This document shows, one piece after another, positions 8,862-18,381 of a stretch of DNA of 64,000 nucleotides. The stretch's first letter is position 1; each line of letters begins with the position of its first letter. The notes under the pieces are model-generated. The model was not told where the DNA came from and ran no database searches. It was given only the letters and a program-made list of their open reading frames with translations. This stretch comes from Nostoc sp. 'Lobaria pulmonaria (5183) cyanobiont' (lineage in GTDB: Bacteria; Cyanobacteriota; Cyanobacteriia; Cyanobacteriales; Nostocaceae). The DNA is taken from assembly GCF_002949795.1 (NCBI RefSeq), contig NZ_CP026692.1:1113501-1177500 (forward strand), given 5' to 3'. The position numbers and the translations under genes were made by a program.

Positions 8862-9217
8862 AATGCCAATGTTTCCCGTTGCATTGTTAATGCGTCGCCT
8901 TGGAATGCCAATGTTTCCCGTTGTGTTGTTAATGCGTCGCCTTGGAATGCCAATGTTTCCCGTTGTATTGTTAATGCGTCGCCTTGGAATGCCAATGTTT
9001 CCCGTTGTATTGTTAATGCGTCGCCTTGCAATGCCAATGTTTCCCGTTGCATTGTTAATGCGTCACCCTGCAATGCCAATTGTTTCCCGTTGTATTGTTA
9101 ATGCGTCGCCTTGGAATGCCAATGTTTCCCGTTGCATTGTTAATGCGTCACCCTGCAATGCCAATTGTTTCCCGTTGTATTGTTAATGCGTCCCCTTACA
9201 ATGCCAATGCGTCGGCT
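8862..9217. repeat. 42-bp tandem repeat array (about 8.4 units)
   Basis: Units begin AATGCCAATGTTTCCCGTTG and end AATGCGTCGCCTTGG. Eight units are complete: six of 42 bp and two of 43 bp that have an extra T (CAATTGTT), followed by a partial unit. Each 42-mer reads as a diverged dimer of a 21-mer (13 of 21 positions agree). Because the period is a multiple of three and lacks stops, both strands are open, giving spurious repetitive peptides. It lies between the secreted-protein gene and carotenoid oxygenase. Confidence 0.95.
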
Positions 9218-9299
9218 GCATTAAAAACGCTACGCTTTTACGCAAAACTGTACTTTAGCAATTATCAAAGATTTCCCTTCAATCTGGAATTTTGAATTG

Positions 9300-10736
9300 T
9301 TATGCTGGGTTCCAAGTGCCGTGGAAGCTGTGGGGAATGACGCTAGGTAATCCTAGTTTGCAAACAGGTTCTGCATCCAGGCGATCGCTATCAAATACCC
9401 AAACTTCACTACTATGACAATTACCATCGTATACAACGGTTAACACCCAACCTTGCTCAGGGTTTTGGGCATCTTGGGCGTGGATGGGTTCTGAAGGATA
9501 GCGGTTTTCTCCCAAGTCTGCTTCAGTGAGGGTTTCAGTTTTGTAGTCGAAGCGGGCGATCGCACCGAACCACTCTTTGTCTATATTCCCTCTTTGGGGC
9601 ATTAATGATATGTAAGTATAGCGCCAAGGTTGCCCAACTTGCGATCGCTGCACTACGGGAAATTCACACTTGCGGTTGACAACTTCGTGTATTGCTGTCA
9701 CTTTACCAGTTTGAGGATTGAGGCGCACTTGCCATAATGCACCTTCAGTAACTGTGTGCGTCTCACCACTTGCGAATTCTGTGAGATACTCATTGGTTTG
9801 GTGAAAATCTGCATATCGCACCATGTCCAGAATCACGGAACCGTCTTTATCCTCATAGCCGTTGCCAAAATGCCAATTGAACCAGGCATCGGTTTCACCA
9901 CGACTCACTAAGGATAAGTTTTCTCGGTCAAAGATTAACACCTGGGTTCCTAACTGAGGTTCCCACAACAGAGATTCACTAAAGGTAGTCAAACCTAGCA
10001 AAAGTGAGAGCATTTTCATCCGCATCGGTGGCATGAAAAACACCAGATACCTTTGAGTTAAAACAAAATCATGCATTATCGAGTAGCGATCTAGCTTAAA
10101 AGCCGTTTTTTGGATAATTTTGCCAGTGCGATCGCTTTTGTAGAGATTCAGTTGTACAGAACTTCCGATACTGATTCCAAAGTTAAAAATTTCGCCTGTT
10201 TGTGAATCGCGCTTGTAATGAGCAGAATAAGGTAATCCGTTGTCCAAAGCACCTAAATCATCTAATCCCTTTGTTTCTAGAGTTTGCAAATCAAGGCTAT
10301 ATGGATTGGTTGCTTCCCATAAAGCCAACAATTTATCAGGTAAAGCTAACACTGAGGTATTCGCTGCATTCTTGATTTGTTGACCCCAGCGCTTCCAGAT
10401 AGGGCCTGGCGGATACATCCCATAGACACCATAAAGAAACCTATCCGCTTCAGTTTCAGCTAGATATTCTGCTGTTTGCACATAGCGATAGACTCCGGTA
10501 ACTCCTGCATCTGTGAAATGAACGCCGAGAATTGCCCCATCTCCATCAAACCAGTGTCCCACGCGATCGCCACCACGTTCTAGCCGTGCGGGGCCATTGC
10601 GATAAAGTGTGCCACGCAAGCCATCTGGGATTTTGCCAGAAATAATTGATAGTTGAGTAAGGGGAAATTCTTTTGCTGGTTCTGCGATCGCACTAGCCCA
10701 AGATTTATTGTTTGACTTTTTACTTATGGTATGCAT
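9300..10736 (-). CDS. Carotenoid cleavage oxygenase
   Basis: A ~479-residue member of the RPE65/carotenoid oxygenase family, non-haem iron enzymes that cleave carotenoids or apocarotenoids oxidatively. Family landmarks are GTLYRNGPARLERGG and HWFDGDGAILGVHF near the N-terminus, and the candidate iron-binding histidines in SAHYKRD, IMHDFVLT, WFNWHFGNGYED and the C-terminal SFHGTW. The chosen ATG at 10736 (MHTISKKSNN) is the first reasonable start; the frame extends 19 codons further without a ribosome site. Soluble or peripheral. It resembles the cyanobacterial apocarotenoid oxygenase branch that makes retinal-type products, but substrate is not decidable here. Confidence 0.92.
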   Translation of the reverse strand: MHTISKKSNNKSWASAIAEPAKEFPLTQLSIISGKIPDGLRGTLYRNGPARLERGGDRVGHWFDGDGAILGVHFTDAGVTGVYRYVQTAEYLAETEADRFLYGVYGMYPPGPIWKRWGQQIKNAANTSVLALPDKLLALWEATNPYSLDLQTLETKGLDDLGALDNGLPYSAHYKRDSQTGEIFNFGISIGSSVQLNLYKSDRTGKIIQKTAFKLDRYSIMHDFVLTQRYLVFFMPPMRMKMLSLLLGLTTFSESLLWEPQLGTQVLIFDRENLSLVSRGETDAWFNWHFGNGYEDKDGSVILDMVRYADFHQTNEYLTEFASGETHTVTEGALWQVRLNPQTGKVTAIHEVVNRKCEFPVVQRSQVGQPWRYTYISLMPQRGNIDKEWFGAIARFDYKTETLTEADLGENRYPSEPIHAQDAQNPEQGWVLTVVYDGNCHSSEVWVFDSDRLDAEPVCKLGLPSVIPHSFHGTWNPA

Positions 10737-10849
10737 ATTAAAATTTCTGTAAATATTGATAATGTAGACAATTGCATTCTTACATTGTTGCAATTTTTTA
10801 AAGATGCAAAAAATGGAGTGAGCATTGTTGGTTTATCAAGAAAACCTGT

Positions 10850-11015
10850 TTTCCTCCTGCCTTCTGCCTCACTTCTCTTCTTAGGCTGCGCCAACGACTA
10901 CGCTCAGTGACCACCTGCCTCCTGCCTTCTGCCCCCTGCCCCCTGCCTCACTATCGACTACGCTCAGTGACCACCGGCCTCCTGCCTTCTGCCCCCTGCC
11001 TCCTTCTCACTACTC
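10850..11015. repeat. Low-complexity CTGCCTCCTGCC tract with nested short repeats
   Basis: Pyrimidine-rich runs of CCTGCCTTCTGCCCCCTGCC are interrupted twice by GACTACGCTCAGTGACCACC, a short dispersed repeat also recognisable (as ACTGAGCG..GTCGAAGTA variants) at 25830-25880 and 47700. It fills most of the 350-bp gap upstream of the GTPase gene. Confidence 0.75.
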
Positions 11016-11086
11016 TGGTAAAAAATGCTGAAACTATTAAGATTAGAAGCATCTGCCTACTGAATACTTACTAAACTTTCCCACCC

Positions 11087-12646
11087 ATGCCTCTGTCACG
11101 CATAGTAACGCTGATTGTCGGTCTGATCGTCATTTTGGGGCTAGTCCTATGGCTAATTGATTCCCTATCACGCCTCTATTGGCAATTGTCCTATTCGCCG
11201 TTGCTAGGCAATTTGTTGCTGTTATTGCTGATTCTCCTGATTGGAGCCTTGGTTGCCGCTTTTGTCTATTATGTATTGGTGATTCGGACTGGGGAAAAGC
11301 GATCGCGCCGCAACCCGAAGCGAGTAACTGCGGCGCAAATTCCGGCTGGCAAATCTGATGCTGCTTCTACAACTCTCCAGGCTGTGCGGCAACAGGTAGC
11401 GCAAATTCAAGATGAAGTTACACGCCAAGCTTTATTAAGTCGATCGCGAGAGATTGAAGCCAACTTAGCACGGGGTGAAATTCAAGTAGTGGTATTTGGT
11501 ACGGGGAGTGCTGGCAAAACTTCCTTAGTAAATGCAATTATGGGACGCATGGTCGGTCAGGTGGATGCACCGATGGGTACAACTCAGGTTGGAGAAACTT
11601 ATTGTCTGCGGTTGAAGGGATTAGAACGCAAGATTTTAATTACAGATACGCCGGGGATTTTAGAAGCAGGGGTGGCGGGAACGGAACGGGAACAAATGGC
11701 GCGAGAACTGGCAACAGAAGCAGATTTATTGTTGTTTGTAGTAGATAATGATTTACGCCGATCAGAATATGAGCCGTTGCGGGGGTTGGCAGAAATTGGG
11801 AAGCGATCGCTCCTAGTTCTCAACAAAACTGATTTATATACAGATGAGGATAAAGAATCCATCCTCGCGAGATTGCGTCAACGGGTACGGGGATTTATTG
11901 CTACTAATGATGTGGTAGCGATCGCTGCTAATCCGCAACCTGCACAACTTGAAACTGGCGAAACCTTCCAGCCGGAACCGGATATTGTTCCTTTGCTGCG
12001 GCGCACGGCTGCGGTTTTACGTGCTGAAGGTGAAGATTTGGTAGCAGATAACATTCTTTTACAGTCTCTGCGATTGGGAGACGAGGCACGAAAACTCATC
12101 GATGGTCAGCGCCGCCGTCAAGCTGACAAAATCGTAGAACGGTTTCAATGGATTGGCGCTGGTGTGGTATCAGTCACGCCTATACCAGTCGTAGATTTAC
12201 TAGCGACAGCTGCTGTTAATGCTCAAATGGTTGTGGAAATTGGCAGAGTCTACGGCTGTGAATTGAATATGGAACGGGGAAGAGAATTAGCCCTTTCTTT
12301 AGCGAAAACCATCGCTAGTTTAGGCATTGTTAAAGGAGCAATTCAATTATTATCTACAGCATTGCAACTTAATGTTGCCACCTTTATTATTGGTAGAGCA
12401 ATTCAAGGCGTGACAGCAGCTTATTTAACGCGAATTGCTGGTAAAAGTTTTATTGAATATTTTCGTCATGATCAAGATTGGGGTGATGGTGGAATGACAG
12501 AAGTTGTCCAGCGACAGTTTCAAATTAATCGCAGAGATGAATTTATTAAGGCTTTTATTCAAGAAGCGATCGCGCGAGTGGTGAAGCCGTTACAAGATAA
12601 ATCTGAAGCGATCAAAGAACAAGAAAGCAGAGAGGAATCTCAATAA
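11087..12646 (+). CDS. Membrane-associated GTPase with DUF697 domain
   Basis: A 519-residue protein with two N-terminal transmembrane segments (about 5-27 and 40-66), a TRAFAC GTPase domain with P-loop GTGSAGKT (138-145), G3 DTPG, and G4 NKTD, and a C-terminal DUF697 region with hydrophobic helices (about 370-450: VSVTPIPVVDLLATAAVNAQM). Such YcjF/Era-like GTPases are common in cyanobacteria and related to chloroplast envelope GTPases; their role is poorly defined. Start ATG at 11087. No operon partner. Codon use and HIP1 content match the neighbours. Confidence 0.9.
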   Translation: MPLSRIVTLIVGLIVILGLVLWLIDSLSRLYWQLSYSPLLGNLLLLLLILLIGALVAAFVYYVLVIRTGEKRSRRNPKRVTAAQIPAGKSDAASTTLQAVRQQVAQIQDEVTRQALLSRSREIEANLARGEIQVVVFGTGSAGKTSLVNAIMGRMVGQVDAPMGTTQVGETYCLRLKGLERKILITDTPGILEAGVAGTEREQMARELATEADLLLFVVDNDLRRSEYEPLRGLAEIGKRSLLVLNKTDLYTDEDKESILARLRQRVRGFIATNDVVAIAANPQPAQLETGETFQPEPDIVPLLRRTAAVLRAEGEDLVADNILLQSLRLGDEARKLIDGQRRRQADKIVERFQWIGAGVVSVTPIPVVDLLATAAVNAQMVVEIGRVYGCELNMERGRELALSLAKTIASLGIVKGAIQLLSTALQLNVATFIIGRAIQGVTAAYLTRIAGKSFIEYFRHDQDWGDGGMTEVVQRQFQINRRDEFIKAFIQEAIARVVKPLQDKSEAIKEQESREESQ

Positions 12647-12953
12647 CTAGCGCTGAAGTATAGCTGTAGCCACTAATGTTAGGACAGTGTTGATTGCTCA
12701 AAACCTTGAAGCAACTGGGTTTCTACTCAGCACTCAGCACTTTGCTATAACGGACGCAAAGAAGGGAAATGCGATGCCTGCGGCGGGCTGCGCCAACGCA
12801 ATCATGCCTAATACAATCATGACGATTGCGATGGCGTACCCGCCCTTTCTGGTGGCGATCGCAGTTAACCAAGCAGAATTAATCTGAAGGTTTTCCCTAT
12901 TTTCAAGATCAGTGACTCTTATGAAAGTTCTCCTATCGTTTCAACATTTTGAA
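12647..12953. other. Intergenic region with dispersed repeats
   Basis: No gene supported. Contains GCGATGCCTGCGGCGGGCTG followed by CGCCAACGCA, a GCGATG..ACGC short repeat, and a GATGGCG-rich stretch. A 66-codon frame here is just repeat sequence. Confidence 0.6.
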
Positions 12954-13850
12954 CTAGGCAATCCCGATGCCGCCTGTTACACCATAAACTTCTCCCGTGA
13001 TGTAGCTGCCTTCTTGGGAAGCAAGCAACACATACACAGGAGCAATTTCCACAGGCTGACCGGGTCTTCCGAGCGGAACTTCAGAACCAAATTTCTCGAT
13101 CTTGTCCTCGGTCTGACCACCACTCGGCTGTAGCGGTGTCCAGAATGGACCGGGTGCGACTGCATTAACGCGCACTCCCTTCTCGATCATCTGTTTCGCG
13201 AGAGATTTGCTGAAATTCTCAATGCCGGCTTTGGTCAGCGCATAGTCAAGCAGACTCGCTGAAGGTTGATATGCCTGAATCGAAGTGGTGTTAATAATTG
13301 ATGCTCCGGGCTTGAGATGTGGAACGGCAGCTTTGGTAATCCAAAATAGCGCGTAGAGGTTTGTCTTCATCACTTTATCGAAATGCTCAGTCGTGATATC
13401 GCTAATTGATGGGTAAGATGTCTGTGCGCCAGCATTGTTCACAAGAATATCTAAACCGTTCAAAGATTGCACTGCATCTGTCACCAGCTTTTGGCAAAAA
13501 TGCTCGTCGGTGATATCACCCGGAAGCGCAACCGCTTTGCGCCCTGATTGTTCAATCAATTGGATGACCTCTTGAGCATCAGCCTCCTCACTCTTAAGAT
13601 ACCCGATCGCGACATCAGCACCTTCCCGCGCAAATGCGATCGCCACAGCGCGGCCGATACCAGAATCGCCTCCCGTGACCAATGCCTTGCGGCCTGCAAG
13701 CTTTCCACTTCCAATGTAGCTCTGCTCACCGTGATCCGGTTGGGGCTGCATCTTTTGAGCAAGTCCTGGTACGGACTGCGGTTGTTGGGGAAAGGGCGGA
13801 GCGGGATATTGCTGCCGGGGGTCTTGCATCTCTAATCGATCGTCTTTCAT
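12954..13850 (-). CDS. SDR family oxidoreductase (YghA / GsiB-neighbour type)
   Basis: A 298-residue short-chain dehydrogenase with a Pro/Gln-rich N-terminal extension ([18 protein letters not shown]), a Rossmann nucleotide motif TGGDSGIG near residue 63, NNAG (LVNNAGAQ), the catalytic Ser in [12 protein letters not shown] and the YALTKAG (YxxxK) active site. The long N-terminus with the preserved fold is typical of the subgroup annotated as general stress or glucose/ribitol dehydrogenase-like proteins. The ATG at 13850 ([14 protein letters not shown]) is preferred over a TTG 39 nt upstream. Substrate unknown; likely NAD(P)-dependent and cytosolic. Confidence 0.9.
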   Translation of the reverse strand: MKDDRLEMQDPRQQYPAPPFPQQPQSVPGLAQKMQPQPDHGEQSYIGSGKLAGRKALVTGGDSGIGRAVAIAFAREGADVAIGYLKSEEADAQEVIQLIEQSGRKAVALPGDITDEHFCQKLVTDAVQSLNGLDILVNNAGAQTSYPSISDITTEHFDKVMKTNLYALFWITKAAVPHLKPGASIINTTSIQAYQPSASLLDYALTKAGIENFSKSLAKQMIEKGVRVNAVAPGPFWTPLQPSGGQTEDKIEKFGSEVPLGRPGQPVEIAPVYVLLASQEGSYITGEVYGVTGGIGIA

Positions 13851-14144
13851 CACTTGTTCTTTTGATAGTTTTTGCAATTCAAGACTCAAGTATCAAGGAT
13901 CGAGGAGAACGATTCCTCACCCTTTGAGCAGAATAATGTTCCAGAGTATGTAAGACTTAGGCGCGGGTTAATTGATGCGCTTGTAGCTGTTGGGTCACAA
14001 ACTCCCAGTTTACTAAGTAGTTTAAGAAAGGAATGGCACTGAGAAAACCTGAAATAGTTGCCTGATAAGGGGTTTAGAAAAAGAATAGTTTTAAGGTTGG
14101 AAATCACAATAATCTGCAACTCTCAGTTTGCGATCGCTGCTTCA

Positions 14145-14891
14145 TTAATCTAGATTTTTCCAAAGTGATAAAACCCTTGTAAATAATACATTTGCGCTTT
14201 TTTTCTTAGTGCCATTTTGCTTTAGGCACCAGCCTCCAACACCAACAACCATTATCCCAGCAAGGGCGCTAGGTTCTGGAACAGGGGTTGAATCTGTATC
14301 GACCACAAGTTTAGCAAATGCTTGACCACCACTCTCAGAAAAAAGATATTCCTCAACAAGATCCCCTTGAAGCGCACCTCCAATTGAGAAAAAATTTCCG
14401 TTTCTGGTGTTAATATCTGCAATGGCGTTGGAGTTGAGAGCAAAATTAAAGATTTCGTTTGGATTGCCAGAAGTAGTAACGTTAAAAGTTCCATAGTTTT
14501 TACCACTTCCCAAATCATTATAAATAGTATTATTGGGGCTATTATTTTTCTGACTCAACACATTAGCAGGTGTTGAAACATCAAAAAAACCTAAAGTCTC
14601 TGTTGGATTTCCTGAACCCTGAAATCGTTGAATTTGCAAAGTTGCTGAAGAAACTCCTACTAGATTACCGAGATCGAATTTAAAATAGTTACGTAAATCT
14701 GTTCCGCGTATATTTCCAGTTACGTAGTTGATATTATCGTTAGAATTAGCACCATTAAGTCCATCTTCAGCAGCCCACCAACCTTGATCTGATGCAGTCT
14801 GAGTAAAAGTTGCTGCTTGGGCTGTATTCAGCGTTCCTAATCCCAACCCAACAATAGCAGACGCAATTGCTAATTTATAAAACCTTTTCAT
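14145..14891 (-). CDS. PEP-CTERM sorted secreted protein
   Basis: A 248-residue protein with an N-terminal signal peptide (MKRFYKLAIASAIVGLGLG ... TAQA) and a C-terminal PEP-CTERM sorting signal (VPEPSALAGIMVVGVGG followed by basic residues). The central domain (GTDLRNYFKFDLGNL, SATLQIQRFQG) resembles the DNRLRE/TGF-beta-propeptide-like beta-rich domain of secreted cyanobacterial proteins. PEP-CTERM proteins are cleaved by exosortase and often reach the extracellular matrix. An unusual 20-residue tail follows the basic cluster (KKKSANVLFTRVLSL), longer than is normal after PEP-CTERM, which may reflect loss of the original stop codon. Confidence 0.88.
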   Translation of the reverse strand: MKRFYKLAIASAIVGLGLGTLNTAQAATFTQTASDQGWWAAEDGLNGANSNDNINYVTGNIRGTDLRNYFKFDLGNLVGVSSATLQIQRFQGSGNPTETLGFFDVSTPANVLSQKNNSPNNTIYNDLGSGKNYGTFNVTTSGNPNEIFNFALNSNAIADINTRNGNFFSIGGALQGDLVEEYLFSESGGQAFAKLVVDTDSTPVPEPSALAGIMVVGVGGWCLKQNGTKKKSANVLFTRVLSLWKNLD

Positions 14892-15520
14892 TGGATATCT
14901 CTTTCAATTAGAACCTGTTTAGCTGAAACTCACAAAGCTATTCTTTAGCGAACAAAATTCAGGTAGTCATAGAGAATTAATTCTGAATTTTCTATGACTG
15001 GCGGATAAATAATCGGCGTTTTTGCACCCCCACTAAATGGAAATATTTTAGCCCTAAACCACAAACTAGGAACAACCCATACTCTGGAATTTTTCGTTTA
15101 CAGACTAGTAATGAAAAATTAATTATTGGGTTAATATTCTATTGAATATTGTTAGCTTTGTATTAGATTTAGAAAGTATTTACGCACATATAGTATATGT
15201 AATACTTAAAAAAGTTGTGAGTTTACAAGAATGAATACATAAACTTTATGTAAACTTTATACAATCTTTATAAAAAAGTGGCAATTCATAAATTCAAATT
15301 ACATGAAAATAGTGGTTTCGGCTATTTTTTGTGTCAGTTTTATTCTTAAAGATGTTAGGAATCTTGTTATTCATTCTTCTTAATACTTAAGTAAAAATAC
15401 TTAATAAATTCATTTTGCATTTTAGTAACAAAAGTTCAAGATATATATTTTTCAAGCATTCCGGAAATAGGAGGGAATGTCAGAAAAACTAAATAAAAGG
15501 ACTTACTGAGTAACCAGGTC
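14892..15520. other. AT-rich intergenic region between divergent genes
   Basis: About 630 bp without a credible gene. It separates the divergently transcribed PEP-CTERM gene and protein kinase gene, so promoters of both must lie here. I see no tandem array, MITE or strong terminator. An AGGAGGG stretch near 15471 is not at ribosome-site spacing to the kinase start. Confidence 0.5.
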
Positions 15521-17272
15521 ATGACCCACCACATAATCGGTAAATTACTACTAGGGCGTTACCAAATTGTCCAAAGCCTCGGTGCAGGGGTGTTTGGACA
15601 AACATACATTGCTGTAGACGTAGATTATCCAGAGAATCCCAAATGTGTTATTAAGCAGATTAAAGTTAGCAGTTCCGAATCCGACTACTTGGAGATGCTG
15701 AGGTTACTGTTTCTGACTGAAACCCAAACCCTGAAACTTCTGGGAAGCCATGACCAAATTCCTGAATTTATCGCTTGTTTTGAAGAAAACGAGCGATTTT
15801 ATTTAGTGCAAGAGTGTATTGAAGGACATGCGCTAACTGCGGAATTGCCTATCGATCGACAATGGGGCTGTCTGTGGAGTGAAAGCGAAGTTGTAGAATT
15901 CCTGATCGATGTCTTAGGTATTCTAGAATTTGTTCACTCTCAAGGTGTGATTCATTGCGATATCAAACCGGAAAACTTGATTAGACGTACTGTTGATAAC
16001 AAGTTAGTTATGATTGACTTTGGTTCAATCCAGTCGATTGATTTTGGCATAGGTGCAGAATTGCCTATTTATAGAATTCCCGTCACTTCATTGGGATACA
16101 TACCACCAGAGCAATTTATTGGTCAAACACAGCCCAACAGTGATATTTATGCTTTGGGTATGATTGCCATTCAGGCTTTAACAGGACTAGAACCACTACA
16201 ATTAAAAACCGATCCTTCTACTAATGAAATTTTTTGGCGTTCTCAAAACACGCCAGTTAACGATTATCTAGCTGCTGTTCTCAGCCAAATGATCCGCTAT
16301 AATTACCAAGACCGCTTTCAGTCTGTGGGTGAAGTGCTGCGGGTACTTAAACAAATAATCTGGGAAACTCAGCCATCAGAAACATTAGAGAAAAATTCTC
16401 AATTTTCCCTAGAAGTAGCGAAAAATTCTGCATCTGGTAAATCGTCCCCATTATTAACGGGAATGAAAGTCGGACTGGCAGCTAATTCTTTAGTGATGGG
16501 ATTTGGTGTATATTCTTTAGTTAATACTGCACCTGCATATTCAGAAACAGATACATTATATAAAGCCACAAAAGAATATCAAGCAGGAGATTTGGAAGAA
16601 GCGATCGCACTCGCTAAATCAATTCCTTCCCACAGCAATGTTTATCCAGAAGCGCAAGCTACAATTGAAGAATGGCAAGAGCAATGGCAAGTAGCTGCAC
16701 AGCAATACGAAATAGCACAAACAGCTTTTAAAGAGAGCAGATGGTCAGATGTTCTTCATACTGCTGCTAAAGTTCCAAAGATTTTCTATTGGCAATCTAA
16801 AATAGATAAAATAGTTCAGCAAGCATCCGTAAACATTGAAATACAGACGCAAGATTTATTAGCACAAGCTTACGAAAAAGCCGCTGAAAAAGATTTTTCT
16901 GCCGCATTACAATATCTGCGTCAAATTCCTCAAGAAAGTCATGCGGGTGCTTTAGTTCAAGACAAGTTAGCTGAATACAATCGAAAACGGCAGATCAGAG
17001 CAGCCTACTTTTTACAGAAAGCCAATAAACAAGCATCTATTGGTGATTTCGAGCGAGCTGTAAAATTTCTCAAAAATATTCCCAACGATACTCTAGTTTA
17101 TGCTCAAGCTCAAGTCAAATTGAATGAGTATACTCAAAAACAACGCGTATTGACTGACAATCAAAAAATAGCTTCTGCAAAAAAAACAAATTTCTTCGTC
17201 CCGAAAAACTCAACTAATAAGGTTGAATATCTTCAAGAAGTAAATTATCTTCAAGAAGTTAATATTCGGTAA
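15521..17272 (+). CDS. Serine/threonine protein kinase with TPR-like C-terminus
   Basis: A 583-residue Hanks-type kinase. Glycine loop LGAGVFGQTY (20-29), Lys in CVIKQIK, catalytic loop VIHCDIKPENLI, DFG motif MIDFGSIQ and the APE-equivalent IPPEQF are all present, so it should be active. After the kinase domain (about 10-290) there is a single hydrophobic segment (about 322-342, KVGLAANSLVMGFGVYSLV) and then repeated helical units (ALAKSIPSHS, AALQYLRQIPQES, RAVKFLKNIPNDT), probably TPR-like, that would face the other side of the membrane. Similar cyanobacterial kinases are common; target unknown. The last residues repeat the YLQEVN motif twice. Confidence 0.92.
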   Translation: MTHHIIGKLLLGRYQIVQSLGAGVFGQTYIAVDVDYPENPKCVIKQIKVSSSESDYLEMLRLLFLTETQTLKLLGSHDQIPEFIACFEENERFYLVQECIEGHALTAELPIDRQWGCLWSESEVVEFLIDVLGILEFVHSQGVIHCDIKPENLIRRTVDNKLVMIDFGSIQSIDFGIGAELPIYRIPVTSLGYIPPEQFIGQTQPNSDIYALGMIAIQALTGLEPLQLKTDPSTNEIFWRSQNTPVNDYLAAVLSQMIRYNYQDRFQSVGEVLRVLKQIIWETQPSETLEKNSQFSLEVAKNSASGKSSPLLTGMKVGLAANSLVMGFGVYSLVNTAPAYSETDTLYKATKEYQAGDLEEAIALAKSIPSHSNVYPEAQATIEEWQEQWQVAAQQYEIAQTAFKESRWSDVLHTAAKVPKIFYWQSKIDKIVQQASVNIEIQTQDLLAQAYEKAAEKDFSAALQYLRQIPQESHAGALVQDKLAEYNRKRQIRAAYFLQKANKQASIGDFERAVKFLKNIPNDTLVYAQAQVKLNEYTQKQRVLTDNQKIASAKKTNFFVPKNSTNKVEYLQEVNYLQEVNIR

Positions 17273-17301
17273 ATTTAGTAATTCGTTATGACTTTTGACT
17301 T

Positions 17302-17375
17302 CCCCGTTCGCGCAGCGTCCCGTAGGGAAGGGGTTGACGCTCTTGCTAGCTTGCTTCCCCGTAGAGGTACGATGG
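17302..17375. repeat. Short dispersed repeat cluster (TTCGCGCAGCGTCCCGTAGG type)
   Basis: CCCGTTCGCGCAGCGTCCCG and TTGCTTCCCCGTAGAGG lie in the gap between the kinase and the SDR gene. The same TTCGCG(T/C)AGCGTC core recurs at 20396, 47730 and 52520, marking it as a dispersed repeat family. Confidence 0.7.
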
Positions 17376-17415
17376 GGGACAAGGGGAATAACTCATGCCC
17401 AATGCCCTCTAATTT

Positions 17416-18156
17416 TTACCAAGGAACCACACCATTTTCATCAAAAAAACCTCCGCTAGAACCATCATTAGGTAGAGTAGCTAGTCTTACTGCTGCGATC
17501 GCACCCTGCTCAATAGTGCGATACCCTTGGTATTGATTAATGTCAGTTGCTGTAAAACCAGGATCGGCAGAATTGACTTTAATTAGGGTATCTTTAAGTT
17601 CGGCAGCCAACAAAACTGTGATTGCATTCACTGCTGTCTTTGATGAGTTATAAGCAAGAAGCTTAAAGTCAGCGAATTCATAATTTGGATCGGAGTTTTG
17701 AGTCAGAGAACCTAAACCACTTGATAAATTCACTATTCGCCCTGCTTTTGACTTCTTTAACAGTGGTAACAACGCTTTGGTAACTGCAAACACTCCAAAT
17801 ACATTCGTTTCATAAGTATGTCGCAGTGTTTCAATATCAACTTGACTAGGTGGAAGGCGATCGCCATCACTTAGTATTCCAGCATTGTTCACAAGGATAT
17901 CAAGTTTTCCGAATTCGCTCTCGATTTGTTTAGCCGCAGAGTCGATTGTTTTTTGGTCGCTCACATCAAGTTGAATTGTTCGGGCATCGATCTGGCTGAA
18001 ACGAAGTTTATTCGCTGCTTCTTCACCACGTCCTATATCTCTTGAACCAACAACAACACTAGCACCTCTAGAACCTAGTTGGCGGGCAATTTCATACCCA
18101 ATACCTTTGTTTGCACCAGTGATCAGCGCAACTTTGCCTTTTAAATCTTCTGACAT
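17416..18156 (-). CDS. SDR family oxidoreductase (carbonyl-reductase-like)
   Basis: A 246-residue classical short-chain dehydrogenase: TGANKGIG nucleotide motif (residues 14-21), LVNNAG, catalytic Ser in VNLSSGLGSL and YNSSKTA (YxxxK). The ending PNDGSSGGFFDENGVVPW matches the carbonyl-reductase-like SDR subgroup, which acts on small aldehydes and ketones with NADPH. Start ATG at 18156. It is divergent from the aldo/keto reductase gene 225 bp away, and both could serve carbonyl detoxification, though shared regulation is only a guess. Confidence 0.92.
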   Translation of the reverse strand: MSEDLKGKVALITGANKGIGYEIARQLGSRGASVVVGSRDIGRGEEAANKLRFSQIDARTIQLDVSDQKTIDSAAKQIESEFGKLDILVNNAGILSDGDRLPPSQVDIETLRHTYETNVFGVFAVTKALLPLLKKSKAGRIVNLSSGLGSLTQNSDPNYEFADFKLLAYNSSKTAVNAITVLLAAELKDTLIKVNSADPGFTATDINQYQGYRTIEQGAIAAVRLATLPNDGSSGGFFDENGVVPW

Positions 18157-18381
18157 ATTACTTTTCTATTTTGATTGACGCTGACAACTGTTACTATCTT
18201 CGAGCAAGTTTAGTGTATGAGTAGTGTGTATCAACACAATATTCAAGATTTAGTAATTCTACACAAGTAGTGATTGGCTGTGATGTTTGCGCTAGTAGTA
18301 ATTCACACCTTAGATAGCTGTTGAGAGGATATTTGCAGCTTAAAGTAGCAGTTGACTCAAGAATTTTTGAAGAAGGTAGAT

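Noticed and set aside
8862..9217. Possible CRISPR array
   Set aside because: The units are contiguous tandem repeats without unique spacers, and no cas genes are near; the same holds for the other two arrays.
8847..9295. Several long ORFs on both strands with 14-residue repeats (e.g. FQGDALTIQRETLA)
   Set aside because: They are translations of the 42-bp tandem array, whose period is a multiple of three and has no stops; no ribosome sites, no unique sequence, and two units of 43 bp break the frames.
12687..12887. 66-codon ORF downstream of the GTPase
   Set aside because: Made up of dispersed repeat sequence (GCGATGCCTGCGGCGGGC); no protein family features.
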